Assembly: GCA_040222995.1 (NCBI GenBank)
Contig: JAVKBW010000016.1
Coordinates: forward strand, 494,074 to 558,073
Direction of reading: 5' to 3'
Length of the DNA stretch: 64,000 bases
Origin: JAVKBW01 sp040222995
Lineage (GTDB): Bacteria; Pseudomonadota; Alphaproteobacteria; UBA8366; Aestuariispiraceae
The notes below the pieces were generated by a model. It was not told the origin of the DNA. It worked only from the letters and a program-made list of their open reading frames with translations, and did not search any database. The translations under genes and the position numbers were made by a program. How positions within the stretch are numbered: the first letter of the stretch is position 1; the number at the start of each line of letters is the position of its first letter. This document shows, piece after piece, positions 9,730-18,784 of the stretch.

Positions 9730-10015
9730 ATCAGCAGTGCCGACTTTCCTGCTGACATTTACAAAGTGAAACCGGAATCCGTCAGAAGTACAACCGGTTC
9801 CTGACCAGCTTACCTGTATTGGCCATAAGTACTAGCTCTTTAGGCGGATAGACCAGCAGACGAAATATCTTGAAAATCGGTGGCTATTCGCAGGTCCGCC
9901 AGAATCAATACGGCTTAAAGCCGACCAATAGACATATGCATGCCTCCACGTCGAATTACCAGGTGGCGGAAATAGTTGCGAATACGGGTGAGGCAGCTGA
10001 AGAACGGAGAGAGCG
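9730..10015. other. divergent intergenic region (kinase / small membrane protein)
   Basis: 286-base region between the divergent histidine kinase and the 10016 gene. It must contain promoters for both. A sigma-54-like string near 9964 has the wrong spacing. No convincing operator palindrome was found. Confidence 0.4.
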
Positions 10016-10363
10016 ATGAGTACCGTTACAGACTCAAAGAGCCCAACGGATTCGACCTCGCCAGAGATGAGACAACGAATTGAGCGTATGTTCGGCGGAG
10101 ACCGAAAATGGGCCTTAATCTTCGTGGTCTTTCTATGGCTTGTGTATGCATTCGTGTTTTTTGCCATTACGGCGGTTAACGACGATCCGAATGTAATGAC
10201 TGCAATGATCGTCGCCGGTGCGTTGGTGCTTGCCTACAACACGGCGTCGATACTGGCGATGATAAGGCATTACCGGGAAGATATGAATGCAATTTACGGC
10301 ATTGATATCAGGCATCTGGATGAAATGCGGCAGAGTAAAAGGCCAGGCCATCACATTTCGTGA
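10016..10363 (+). CDS. small two-helix membrane protein, unknown function
   Basis: 115 residues with a hydrophilic Ser/Thr-rich N-terminus (about 30 residues), two predicted membrane helices (about residues 38-58 and 68-87) and a charged C-terminal tail. The start follows GGAGAGAG. It is the first of three small membrane proteins that lead into the APC permease gene at 11041, all co-directional. The size and topology recall DUF485-like partners of acetate permeases, but I do not recognise the family with confidence. A role as a permease accessory is inference. Confidence 0.7.
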   Translation: MSTVTDSKSPTDSTSPEMRQRIERMFGGDRKWALIFVVFLWLVYAFVFFAITAVNDDPNVMTAMIVAGALVLAYNTASILAMIRHYREDMNAIYGIDIRHLDEMRQSKRPGHHIS

Positions 10364-10407
10364 TGACGAAATAACCATGATGCAGAAACGTTGAACTAGG
10401 AGGCAAT

Positions 10408-10800
10408 ATGGCCAGATATAATCCACCAAAGCAAAGCGGGATCGGGCAGCTATTTGATAGCTTGTTCATCCTGGTACTTGTCTATGCAAGTTTGTTGTTA
10501 CCCTTGCTGGGCGTTTTCGATTTTGGAAGCGGTAAGAGTGCTGACCAAAGTGCTGCCGCTGACACAGTACATACATGGCAATCCCTTGGTCAAAACGAGG
10601 CGATGCAGGGACAATGGGAAAAACTCGGATACGAACCAGAAGAAGCCGCGACCATTATTCTCGACAGGTTTGATTATACGATTGATCCACTTGCCCTGGC
10701 TATCACTGCCGCTGTGTTAATTGGATACTTCCTTCTGATGTTCCGATTATCCGACAAGGAATACAGGGAAGTCCTGAGAGAAAAATTCGACGATAAATAA
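10408..10800 (+). CDS. small membrane protein, unknown function
   Basis: 130 residues with two likely membrane helices (about residues 17-37 and 92-112) separated by a soluble loop of about 50 residues that includes an acidic EEAATIILDRFD segment. The ATG follows AGGAGG. It lies 44 bases after the previous small membrane gene and upstream of the ethanolamine-permease-like gene. No named family was recognised. Co-transcription with the permease is likely from spacing and direction. Confidence 0.7.
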   Translation: MARYNPPKQSGIGQLFDSLFILVLVYASLLLPLLGVFDFGSGKSADQSAAADTVHTWQSLGQNEAMQGQWEKLGYEPEEAATIILDRFDYTIDPLALAITAAVLIGYFLLMFRLSDKEYREVLREKFDDK

Positions 10801-10858
10801 TGCAATGTGCGCTGGTCACCGGTCGTTCCGGCCTCGGATGCGCGCTAAAGGGGGAATA

Positions 10859-11044
10859 ATGGATATTTGGGATGTTTTTGAATATGGAGCCTGGCTGTTG
10901 TCGGGAATCCTGCTGCTTTGGATGTTGATCGATACTATTCGAGTAAACAGTGAATATGATGAAGATCTTCTGACGAGTTCTCGTGAAGGCATCGACGAAT
11001 TGGTCGAAGTCCACGGCGTTGGCCTCGAAGGAGACAATAAATGA
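10859..11044 (+). CDS. 61-residue single-helix membrane protein
   Basis: Short protein starting MDIWDVFEYGAW with one membrane helix (about residues 8-27) and an acidic C-terminal half. The start at 10859 has a GGGGGA site; an upstream in-frame start at 10805 lacks one. The last codons overlap the permease ATG (AAATGA), a strong sign of translational coupling. It is probably a small partner or assembly factor of the APC permease; that role is inference. Confidence 0.65.
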   Translation: MDIWDVFEYGAWLLSGILLLWMLIDTIRVNSEYDEDLLTSSREGIDELVEVHGVGLEGDNK

Positions 11045-12450
11045 GCGCACAGTCAAATGCGGCGGCTGATGGTGCCGGCGGTGGAAAACAACTGAACCTG
11101 CTGAAAGTACTCGGTCCGGTTCATGTTTGGGCGCTTGGTGTCGGGATCGTTCTGGTCGGTGAGTATATGGGCTGGAACTTTTCTGTCGGAAAGGGTGGAG
11201 CGTTCGGCTCTCTGATTGCCTGCTGGGTCATCGGTCTTCTGTATACCTGCGTTGCCATGATCGATTCCGAGGTAACATCGACAGTCGCCGCAGCCGGTGG
11301 TCAATACGCCCAGGCCAAGCACATTATCGGTCCGCTAATGGCGTTCAATGTCGGCCTTTATCTTGTGATGGCCTATACGATGCTTGAAGCGGCAGATGCT
11401 CTGGTTGTTGGTGACTTGCTCGTCGTTGTGGCTCAGGAATTCGGCCATAACAGTCTCGATCCAAAGCCGTTTGTTGTTCTGACGATCGCGTTTCTCGCAT
11501 GGTTGAACTATCGCGGTGTGTTTATGACGTTGACGGTCAATTTCGTCATCACGGCGGTGGCGTTCGCGGCGATCCTGATTCTGTTTATCGGCCTTGAGCC
11601 TTGGGAGCCGGCAAAGAACATGCTGCACCGGGAGCTGTTGACCGATTTACCTTATGGCTGGATCGGTGTGGTTGCGGCGTTGCAATTTGGCATGTGGTAT
11701 TACCTCGGTATCGAGGGGACCTGCCAGGCGGCGGAAGAAGTTCGTTCCGCCGGGCGATCAATTCCTCTCGGCACCATGACCGGTATGATCACGCTGCTGA
11801 TTGCAGCTACGCTGACATGGTACGTCGCTTCTGGTCTGCTTCCATGGGAATACCTCGGCCAGGCAGGTGTGCCGTTGTACGACACGGCAAGGATGACCGG
11901 CAGCACTGGGCTTCAGGTTCTGTTGTTTGTCGGTACGCTGTTTGCTGCTGTTGCTTCTGCAAACGGCTGTATCAATGATGCTTCGCGATCCTGGTTCTCG
12001 ATGGGCCGCGACCGGTATCTACCGCAGTGGTTCGCTGCTGTGCATCCGCGTTACCGCACACCGTTCAGGGCGATCATCTTTCTGATCCCGGTTGCCGTTT
12101 CTTTCGGATTTACCGGGCTTCTCGATCAGGTCATCACGTTCTCGATTCTGTCCGGATTGCTTGGATATACCTTTATGTCGTTCAACGTCATGAAGTTCCG
12201 CAAGAGCTGGCCCCTGGGCCGGATCAAGAGGGGATATATCCATCCTTTCCATCCTATCCCGGCACTGACTCTGCTTATCCTATGCGCCGCAACCTATTTT
12301 GCGACGTTCCTTGGATATGGCGCGTCTCTGCTGGCTATTCTGGTGTTTTACATCGTGGCGTCGCTTTGGTTCCACTTCCATCGCTACAAGTATGTGAAAC
12401 GGGCGGACCAGTTTACGATGCCCTGGCCAAAACCAAACGGCTACCACTAA
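11041..12450 (+). CDS. APC-family permease, ethanolamine permease-like
   Basis: 469 residues, about twelve membrane helices, amino acid-polyamine-organocation superfamily. The N-terminal region GVGIVLVGEYMGWNFSVGKG and the segment YYLGIEGTCQAAEEVRSAGR match proteobacterial Eat-type ethanolamine permeases. The gene overlaps the preceding 61-residue ORF and has an AAGGAG site. Ethanolamine or a similar small amino alcohol is the likely substrate, which fits the amino-alcohol enzymes of the microcompartment operon 8 kb away. Substrate assignment is by family resemblance only. Confidence 0.85.
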   Translation: MSAQSNAAADGAGGGKQLNLLKVLGPVHVWALGVGIVLVGEYMGWNFSVGKGGAFGSLIACWVIGLLYTCVAMIDSEVTSTVAAAGGQYAQAKHIIGPLMAFNVGLYLVMAYTMLEAADALVVGDLLVVVAQEFGHNSLDPKPFVVLTIAFLAWLNYRGVFMTLTVNFVITAVAFAAILILFIGLEPWEPAKNMLHRELLTDLPYGWIGVVAALQFGMWYYLGIEGTCQAAEEVRSAGRSIPLGTMTGMITLLIAATLTWYVASGLLPWEYLGQAGVPLYDTARMTGSTGLQVLLFVGTLFAAVASANGCINDASRSWFSMGRDRYLPQWFAAVHPRYRTPFRAIIFLIPVAVSFGFTGLLDQVITFSILSGLLGYTFMSFNVMKFRKSWPLGRIKRGYIHPFHPIPALTLLILCAATYFATFLGYGASLLAILVFYIVASLWFHFHRYKYVKRADQFTMPWPKPNGYH

Positions 12451-12544
12451 CGACAGGCTGATGTAACACCCGGGGGTCGACTGTACGGTATTAAATCTGT
12501 GTGGTCGGCCCCTTCGGTGTCCACGAAGTTGTGAGCGACAGAAG

Positions 12545-13327
12545 GTGGAACTGGAAATGGATGCTAGCGGTATTCGATTGGACGTCTGGGCGCTCGTGTT
12601 GGTGATGCTTGTGCTTCTGTGGGTATGGCACCGGAAGACCCACACCAGGACGCGACAGATCAGAGGGGAAATGTTCGCTGACTGTCTGGATGCTATCGAA
12701 CATCCGGTTACGAAACAGGACGATGTGAATTTTCCGATTCTTACTGGAGAGTACAAAGGTTACAGCGTGAGGTTGGAACCTGTATTCGATCAGGTGACGT
12801 TCCGGAAACTTCCTTCCTTGTGGATGTCTATTACGGTCTATCGCCCCATACCTGTTGACGGTACGCTGGATTATCTGGTGCGCCCCCAGAATACCGAGTT
12901 TTATTCTCCTTGGTCGAGACTGCCTTACGACCTGGATATACCGCACGGCTGGCCTGCACATGCTGTCCTGCGAAGTGATGTCGATGCGGCGGCACCACTC
13001 GAGCTGATTTCGCCGTTCATCGGGATCTTTCAGGACGACCCAAAAGTAAAGGAACTGCTGATAACGAAAAGCGGCGTACGGTTTGTTTATCAGATTGATG
13101 AATCACAGCGGTCGCATTATCTGGTTTTGCGACAACCCCTGTTCGAATCGCTACGGGTCGACAGAGACAAGATGCTGGTGGTGCTGGATAGCGCAATGAA
13201 CCTTGCGGATGCACTTGTTACGAGGCAAGGCAAACCGGCTGCAGTACAAGTCGATACGGCTAGATCGGAAACGGCCAGTGCGACAAAACAGCCATTTCCG
13301 TCACTGAGCCTGCAAGCAGAAATGTAA
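12545..13327 (+). CDS. hypothetical protein with N-terminal membrane anchor
   Basis: 260 residues. One hydrophobic helix (about residues 12-29, LDVWALVLVMLVLLWVW) is followed by a soluble cytoplasmic or periplasmic domain of about 220 residues without recognisable motifs. The start is GTG at 12545 or ATG at 12557; both have a purine-rich site nearby. It follows the permease gene by 94 bases on the same strand and may belong to the same transcript. I do not recognise a family. Confidence 0.65.
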   Translation: MELEMDASGIRLDVWALVLVMLVLLWVWHRKTHTRTRQIRGEMFADCLDAIEHPVTKQDDVNFPILTGEYKGYSVRLEPVFDQVTFRKLPSLWMSITVYRPIPVDGTLDYLVRPQNTEFYSPWSRLPYDLDIPHGWPAHAVLRSDVDAAAPLELISPFIGIFQDDPKVKELLITKSGVRFVYQIDESQRSHYLVLRQPLFESLRVDRDKMLVVLDSAMNLADALVTRQGKPAAVQVDTARSETASATKQPFPSLSLQAEM

Positions 13328-13396
13328 GGACGGGTTAGCCCTGACGGGCGCCTTGAAGCGCGTAGTGAATACCGGAATATGTACAGGGAGTGTCAG

Positions 13397-13690
13397 ATGG
13401 AAGCTGTGAAAAATATACCAACGGGCAAGAAACCCTTGAACCCGTATCTCGTTCTCGCTGCGGCGATCGTGTTACCCGGCATAGGCCAGGTTTTGAACGA
13501 AACGCCCCGACGGGGGCTGGTCATGGTGCTTTTTATGCTTATTCTTGGGTGGGTGACACTCTATACGACAACACCCGATCACAGTTTCGTCGGCCGCTAC
13601 GCTGGCGGTCTCTTCGTCTATGCGATTTCTGTGATGGATGCCTACCGCTTTGCACGCGTGCGAAAAGCGGTCTACCAGTACAACGCCTAG
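13397..13690 (+). CDS. small membrane protein, unknown function
   Basis: 97 residues with three hydrophobic stretches (about residues 17-35, 40-58 and 70-85). An in-frame start exists at 13379, but the ATG at 13397 has a better AGGGAG site with normal spacing. The GIGQVLNETPRRG segment resembles short TM2-like or DUF-type membrane proteins, without a confident match. It is the last gene before the Liv-type operon promoter region. Confidence 0.6.
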   Translation: MEAVKNIPTGKKPLNPYLVLAAAIVLPGIGQVLNETPRRGLVMVLFMLILGWVTLYTTTPDHSFVGRYAGGLFVYAISVMDAYRFARVRKAVYQYNA

Positions 13691-13996
13691 CAAGTTTTTC
13701 TTCTGATGTTTTCTCGCAAGCTGGCGATTGCTGCCGGCTTCAAAAACAGTGCGTGCTACAATAGGTCTAATCCTTTTTTCAAGCCCATCCTCCTAATGGA
13801 CTAGTTCTTCTGGGCAATTGCCTGCTGCTACCCGTAAAGGCGAAGGTCATTACGGGTTCTCCACATTGCGTCAAAAGAAACGCAAGTGGTGCTCGGGTGA
13901 GGGTGCGGTTTCTTTTGTCGAAGAATTCGGACGCTGAAAGTCGATCGCCGTCCAATAATACCTGTTTTAGAGAATACGTTAGCTGGGAGGCATAAT
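13691..13996. other. intergenic region upstream of Liv-type operon
   Basis: 306 bases, no coding signal on the plus strand. It contains the inverted repeat at 13872-13917 about 80 bases before the binding-protein start, and a GGGAGG ribosome site just before 13997. Probably the promoter and control region of the 13997-18709 operon. Confidence 0.5.
13872..13917 (+). promoter_or_regulatory. inverted repeat upstream of binding-protein gene
   Basis: CAAAAGAAACGCA (13872-13884) pairs with TGCGGTTTCTTTTG (13904-13917), a 13-14 base stem with one bulge and a 19-base loop. It could be an operator or an RNA leader hairpin. No T-run follows, so a terminator is less likely. Confidence 0.5.
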
Positions 13997-15280
13997 ATGA
14001 AAAGAGCTAGGTTTGGCGCCTTTGCCGTTGCGATGGCGCTGGGTGCGACAACCATGATGGTCAACGGTGCGGGTGAGGCCCGTGCCCAGGACGTTGTGAA
14101 TGTCGGGTTTCTTGCGGCATTGTCCGGACCGGACGCAGGTTGGGGACTTCCGGGGCTTACCGGCAACCAGATGTTCATTGATGAAGTGAATGCTGAAGGC
14201 GGTCTGGATGTCTGCGGCAAGCGAACCAAACTCAATATGGTGTCCTTTGATGATGAAGCGATCGGATCGAAGGCGCTACAGGGCGCAAAACAGCTCGTGC
14301 TGGAGCATGATGTCAAGTTCATCAGCGCTATCGGCGGGAATCCGGCGGATGCTGTACATCCGTACCTGACCAAGAAAAAGGTCATATATGCCAGCCTTAT
14401 CTCCACGGATATCAAACCGGACCGGCCTTACCTGATTGCTGGTGGCGATGTGACGCCCAGAATCGACATGATCCGTCCCTGGTATCATAAGATGATCGAC
14501 CCATCGGCGAAACGCTGGGCGGTGCTGTCACAGGATGATACTATCGGACAGACTTCACAGGCCTGGGAGGTTGGCTCTGCGCTGGCCGATGGCTGGGACG
14601 TCGTCTACGACGACCACTATTCGCTTGATACGCAGGACTTTGCACCGATTGTGACAGCCGTGTTGGCGACCAAGCCCGACGTCGTAAGCCTTAATCTCTC
14701 CTACCCTGATTTTGTGGTCCAGATCATAGAGCAGCTCTATGTCCAGGGCTTCAAGGGTCGTATTTCGGCGAACTATCTTGATACTGAATCTATCCTGGCA
14801 AAGGTGCCGGCTGAATACATAGAAGGCGCGGTAGACAGTTTCCCACTGTTCGATGACCCGTGGTGGGGAGAAGGATCATTTCAGCACCGGTTTTACCAGA
14901 ATTGGATGAAACGTTACGGACCGGGCGCGCCGGAAGATGTACATCGCGGCATCACCGGTATTGACTGGGACCATGTCATCATGCTCCGCCTCTGGGCCAA
15001 GGGTGTGCAGCTTGCCTGCAGCTTTGATCCGGACGCTGTAATCTCCGCTCTTCAGAACGAGCCTTATGTCGAGACGATACTCGGGCCAGGTCCGATGTCC
15101 GGTGAAGACATGTGGGGTATCAACAACATGGTAGCCACACCGATTCCGATCAACGAAGTGCGAGACGGCGTGAAACGCGTTCAAGCGCAGATAAACTTCG
15201 AAAACTGGTTCCAACCCCGGAAGGAAGAGATTATCAAAGTCGTCGAGGAAAAAGGTCAGATGCATTACCAGCGCAAATGA
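13997..15280 (+). CDS. branched-chain-type ABC transporter substrate-binding protein
   Basis: Periplasmic binding protein of 427 residues with a Sec signal peptide (cleavage near GEARAQD, about residue 31) and a type-1 periplasmic-binding fold of the LivK/amide-urea branch (VNVGFLAALSGPDAGWG, then FIDEVNAEGG). It heads a complete LivHMGF-type operon. The ATG has a strong GGGAGG site. Members of this family bind leucine-type amino acids, urea, short amides or aromatic acids; which applies here cannot be read from the sequence. Confidence 0.92.
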   Translation: MKRARFGAFAVAMALGATTMMVNGAGEARAQDVVNVGFLAALSGPDAGWGLPGLTGNQMFIDEVNAEGGLDVCGKRTKLNMVSFDDEAIGSKALQGAKQLVLEHDVKFISAIGGNPADAVHPYLTKKKVIYASLISTDIKPDRPYLIAGGDVTPRIDMIRPWYHKMIDPSAKRWAVLSQDDTIGQTSQAWEVGSALADGWDVVYDDHYSLDTQDFAPIVTAVLATKPDVVSLNLSYPDFVVQIIEQLYVQGFKGRISANYLDTESILAKVPAEYIEGAVDSFPLFDDPWWGEGSFQHRFYQNWMKRYGPGAPEDVHRGITGIDWDHVIMLRLWAKGVQLACSFDPDAVISALQNEPYVETILGPGPMSGEDMWGINNMVATPIPINEVRDGVKRVQAQINFENWFQPRKEEIIKVVEEKGQMHYQRK

Positions 15281-15330
15281 CCGAGACCATTCGATCCTCA
15301 GGTATCCCAAGTTCCGCCTGATGGACGTCT

Positions 15331-15398
15331 GGATGCCGGGCATAATGTTAGGGGGGTTCCCGCTCTTCCTCATCATGACTGCTCGGCATCCTTTTTTT
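15331..15398 (+). terminator. stem-loop with T-run between binding protein and permease genes
   Basis: GGATGCCG (15331-15338) is complementary to CGGCATCC (15384-15391) and is followed by TTTTTTT (15392-15398). It lies between the binding-protein stop and the permease start. The loop is long (about 45 bases), but its position and T-run suggest a partial terminator or attenuator that favours binding-protein expression over the membrane subunits. Confidence 0.5.
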
Positions 15399-15411
15399 CG
15401 GAGACTGAGTA

Positions 15412-16281
15412 ATGGAAGCTGCCACTCTTGTACAATCTCTTGCCAACGCATTTGTTTTGGGGTCGATCTACGCAATGGTCGCCGTTGGTCTTGCTCTGGC
15501 GTTCGGCGTTATGCAAATGGCAAACTTTGCACACGGCGAATTTTTCATGGCCGGAGCCTATGTCGTCTATGTTCTGTATGCGCTTATAGGCATCCCGTTT
15601 CCTTTGGCGATCGTCGCGGCATTTCCGATTGTCGCTTTACTGGGTGTGCTGGCCGAAAGGTTTATATTCAAACCAACCAGGGGCAATGTGCTGGCCGGGT
15701 TCATGGCCACCGCCGGTCTTACATTTATTCTTCAGGTTCTGGTCGGTCAGATATGGGGCGTAGGGCTGATGAGAACAATTCCGACGCCATATATGGGCGC
15801 AGCCGATCTGGGTGGCGCCATGATAAGCTGGCAGCGGTTGATAATTATTCCGGTCACAGCGGCGATGGTCGGCGGGCTTTGGTTTTTCCTGCACCACGTC
15901 AGGCTGGGTAAGGCGCTCCGGGCCTGTGCTGAAGATGCGGAAGCGGCTGTGCTTCAGGGAATTCGTCTTAACCGTATGACAGCACTCGCAATGCTGATTT
16001 CCGGCGGGTTTGCCGGTGTTGCCGGCGCGTTGATGGCGCCTGTCACGCCTGTCACACCCTATATGGGGCATTCGTTTGCGGTAACCGCTTTTATCGTTGT
16101 GATTGTCGGTGGCATGGCGAGCATTGAAGGCGCGGTGCTCGCAGCCTTTCTGCTCGGCATCATTCATACCTTCGTCACCACCCTGTTCGACGCTGTGACA
16201 TCGACTATGGTCGGCGTTCTTTTTATGGCGCTGGTTCTTATCATCAAACCGTCGGGACTTCTGGGCCGTGTCAAAGTATAA
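15412..16281 (+). CDS. branched-chain-type ABC permease (LivH-like)
   Basis: 289 residues, about eight membrane helices, LivH family: the FGVMQMANFAHGEFFMAGAY segment near residue 40 is characteristic. The ATG lies behind a GGAGACTGAG site. The end overlaps the LivM-like gene by 14 bases. It forms the channel together with the 16268 product. Confidence 0.93.
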   Translation: MEAATLVQSLANAFVLGSIYAMVAVGLALAFGVMQMANFAHGEFFMAGAYVVYVLYALIGIPFPLAIVAAFPIVALLGVLAERFIFKPTRGNVLAGFMATAGLTFILQVLVGQIWGVGLMRTIPTPYMGAADLGGAMISWQRLIIIPVTAAMVGGLWFFLHHVRLGKALRACAEDAEAAVLQGIRLNRMTALAMLISGGFAGVAGALMAPVTPVTPYMGHSFAVTAFIVVIVGGMASIEGAVLAAFLLGIIHTFVTTLFDAVTSTMVGVLFMALVLIIKPSGLLGRVKV

Positions 16282-17242
16282 ATCCGAAGCACCAGGGCTT
16301 GCCTTTGCTGCGATTGCTATAGCGGGACTATGTATCGCGCCGTTCATGGTGCGTGAGTATCATGTCGAGGTACTGACAGTCTTTCTGATCAATCTCATTC
16401 TGGCACAAAGCTACCGTGTGGTGACCACGACAGGTGACTGGACCTTGTCGCATGTCGTTTTCATGGGGGTTGGATCCTACGGCACGGCACTCATGGCCAA
16501 GAACCTTGGCTGGTCATTATGGCTGACGCTCCCGATGTCAGGCCTGGCGGCGGCGGTTATCGGGCTTGCCGTAGTCGCACCATTGCTGCGGACGCGAGGA
16601 TTTGGATTCTTTATAGCATCTTTCGCGCTGGCTGAATTTATTCGGTTGTGCTGGATAAAGTTTCAGGATCCGTTTGGCGGCGCGCGAGGCATGATCGGTA
16701 TTCCGATGATCGAAATCGGCGATATCGATTTTTACGAATCCATAAATTTCTATTTCCTGACTCTGATTGTTACCGTCATCAGTCTGTTCGTTCTTTACCG
16801 GCTGGACCGGTCTCGCATCGGCGCGGCATGGAAGTCCATCTATATGGATGAAGACCTGTCGGAAAGCGTGGGCATCAACGTTTCGGTATTCCGGATGAAG
16901 GCATTTCTGGTGTCCTCCTTTTTCGCTGGGATAGCCGGCTCATTACTGGCTTATCGACTTGGCGCTATCGACCCGCACAACTTTACCATCGAAACCATGG
17001 TTTATCTGGTTATCTGGGTTGTTGTTGGCGGCACGACCACCTTCTGGGGGCCGTTGATCGGGGTAACGGTGATGTCTATCGTCTTCGAGTTTTCAAGGCC
17101 GCTGCATGAATGGCGGCCGCTATTGTTCGGCGTCATCCTGATCGTGTTTCTTGTTCGATTGCCGGGTGGGCTGGAAAGTCTGTTTCCATGGGTTTCGGCC
17201 TTTGCAGATCGGCTGACCGGGCGCAACAAGGAGGCGATTTAG
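16268..17242 (+). CDS. branched-chain-type ABC permease (LivM-like)
   Basis: 324 residues, GTG start inside the end of the LivH-like gene. About nine to ten membrane helices; the family segment RTRGFGFFIASFALAEFIRL near residue 110 and GSLLAYRLGAIDPHNF near residue 225 support LivM. The stop overlaps the GTG of the ATPase gene by one base. Confidence 0.92.
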   Translation: MSKYKSEAPGLAFAAIAIAGLCIAPFMVREYHVEVLTVFLINLILAQSYRVVTTTGDWTLSHVVFMGVGSYGTALMAKNLGWSLWLTLPMSGLAAAVIGLAVVAPLLRTRGFGFFIASFALAEFIRLCWIKFQDPFGGARGMIGIPMIEIGDIDFYESINFYFLTLIVTVISLFVLYRLDRSRIGAAWKSIYMDEDLSESVGINVSVFRMKAFLVSSFFAGIAGSLLAYRLGAIDPHNFTIETMVYLVIWVVVGGTTTFWGPLIGVTVMSIVFEFSRPLHEWRPLLFGVILIVFLVRLPGGLESLFPWVSAFADRLTGRNKEAI

Positions 17243-18009
17243 TGACCTTCTTCGATGTTAGACAGGTTTCCAAACGGTTTGGCGGACTCCATGCGCTGGA
17301 TGGTGTTGATCTGAGTGTGGACGAGGGCGCGATTTACGGAGTGATCGGGCCTAACGGTGCTGGGAAAACGACCTTCTTCAATGTCATAAGTGGCGTCTAC
17401 AAACCGACCAGTGGGAAAATATTTTACAAGGGGGAACTGATCTCCGGTCTCCGACCCAGCAAAATCGCCAAACGGGGCGTGATCCGAACATTCCAGCGCG
17501 CCGCATTGTTTCCGAAGTTTACCGTGCTGGAAAATGTGGCGGTCGCTCGCCATCTTCACGCGCGGGAATCGATGCTCGGCGCAGTGTTCGGCTTCGCGGA
17601 CAGGATGGAGAAGGAGAATATTGATCGTGCAAACGAGATCATCGAGTTCCTCGGCCTTGGTAAAGTCAAGAATACGCTGTCAAAAAATCTGGCACATGGT
17701 CATCAGCGCGTTCTTGGCGTGGCAATGGCTTTGGCGACAGAGCCCAAACTGCTCATGCTGGACGAACCTGTCGCCGGCATGAACACGCTGGAAACGGCGG
17801 AAATGACAGAACTGATCCGGCGGATACGTGATGACCGGGGTGTTACGATCATTCTGGTCGAGCACGACATGCGGACCGTGATGGGTCTGTGCGATTATAT
17901 CACCGTGCTAGATTTCGGACGGAAACTTGCCGAAGGCGTACCAGATGAAATCAAAGATAATCCGGCTGTAATCGAAGCCTATCTAGGGGCTGAAGACATT
18001 GTTGCTTAA
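17242..18009 (+). CDS. branched-chain-type ABC ATPase (LivG-like)
   Basis: 255 residues from a GTG start (VTFFDVRQVSKRFGG) that overlaps the LivM-like stop and follows an AAGGAGG site. Walker A is GPNGAGKTT, Walker B is LLMLDEP, with the LivG-type VAGMN after it. The signature region is divergent: NLAHGHQRVLGVAMAL in place of the usual LS(Y)G(E/D)QR. An upstream in-frame extension to 17110 lies inside the permease gene and is rejected as the start. Confidence 0.92.
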   Translation: MTFFDVRQVSKRFGGLHALDGVDLSVDEGAIYGVIGPNGAGKTTFFNVISGVYKPTSGKIFYKGELISGLRPSKIAKRGVIRTFQRAALFPKFTVLENVAVARHLHARESMLGAVFGFADRMEKENIDRANEIIEFLGLGKVKNTLSKNLAHGHQRVLGVAMALATEPKLLMLDEPVAGMNTLETAEMTELIRRIRDDRGVTIILVEHDMRTVMGLCDYITVLDFGRKLAEGVPDEIKDNPAVIEAYLGAEDIVA

Positions 18010-18709
18010 AGTAGAAAATGCCTCCGTATACTATGACAAGGTTGAAGCGATCAGGAACGTCACGATCGAAGTTCCCAAAGGTCAGGTGATCGCACTGATC
18101 GGGGCGAATGGCGCCGGTAAAAGCACAACCCTGCGCCTGATATCCGGTTTGGTTCGTCCGCGTACCGGCCAGGTGATTTTCGATGGTCATCCTATTCACG
18201 AAATGGATCCCGAAGATATATCGCACATCGGGATTGCGCATGTTCCTGAAGGACGGCGGGTCTTTCCGCAAATGTCGGTGCTGGAAAACCTGGAAATGGG
18301 CGCTTATCTGAGGCGCGATACACCAGCCATTAATCGCGACATGGAGGGCATGTTTCATCGATTTCCCCGATTGAAGGAACGCCGAACGCAGGCCGCAGGA
18401 ACCATGAGCGGTGGTGAACAGCAGATGCTGGCTATGGCGCGGGCCTTGATGTCTGCCCCGCGCGTCGTCCTGATGGATGAGCCTTCACTCGGTCTGTCAC
18501 CGGTCATGTGCCAGGAAATTGCCCAGGTAATCCGGGAACTGCATCAGGAAGGTCGGACAATTGTTCTGGTTGAGCAGAATGCACGCCTTGCACTTGCGCT
18601 GGCACAGACCGGATATGTTCTAGAGACGGGTAGAGTGGCTCTGCATGGCTCCGCTGAAGATCTCAGCACAGATGATGCTGTCAGGCGCACCTATCTCGGA
18701 ATTGATTGA
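17999..18709 (+). CDS. branched-chain-type ABC ATPase (LivF-like)
   Basis: 236 residues, apparently starting at TTG 17999 (LLKVENASVYYDKVEAI), overlapping the LivG-like gene by 11 bases. Walker A is GANGAGKST, the signature is MSGGEQQ, Walker B is VVLMDEPSLGLSP. It completes the five-gene LivKHMGF-type importer. No obvious terminator follows before the IS6 relic. Confidence 0.93.
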   Translation: MLLKVENASVYYDKVEAIRNVTIEVPKGQVIALIGANGAGKSTTLRLISGLVRPRTGQVIFDGHPIHEMDPEDISHIGIAHVPEGRRVFPQMSVLENLEMGAYLRRDTPAINRDMEGMFHRFPRLKERRTQAAGTMSGGEQQMLAMARALMSAPRVVLMDEPSLGLSPVMCQEIAQVIRELHQEGRTIVLVEQNARLALALAQTGYVLETGRVALHGSAEDLSTDDAVRRTYLGID

Positions 18710-18784
18710 TTGTAGCGGGCGTTGTCAAACAAACATGAACTGGCGATAAACAGTCGATACTTGTGCTTTTTCTTATGCTGTGAG

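Noticed and set aside
9964..9979. sigma-54-like TGGC...TTGC upstream of the small membrane gene
   Set aside because: The GG-to-GC spacing is one base too long for a sigma-54 promoter.
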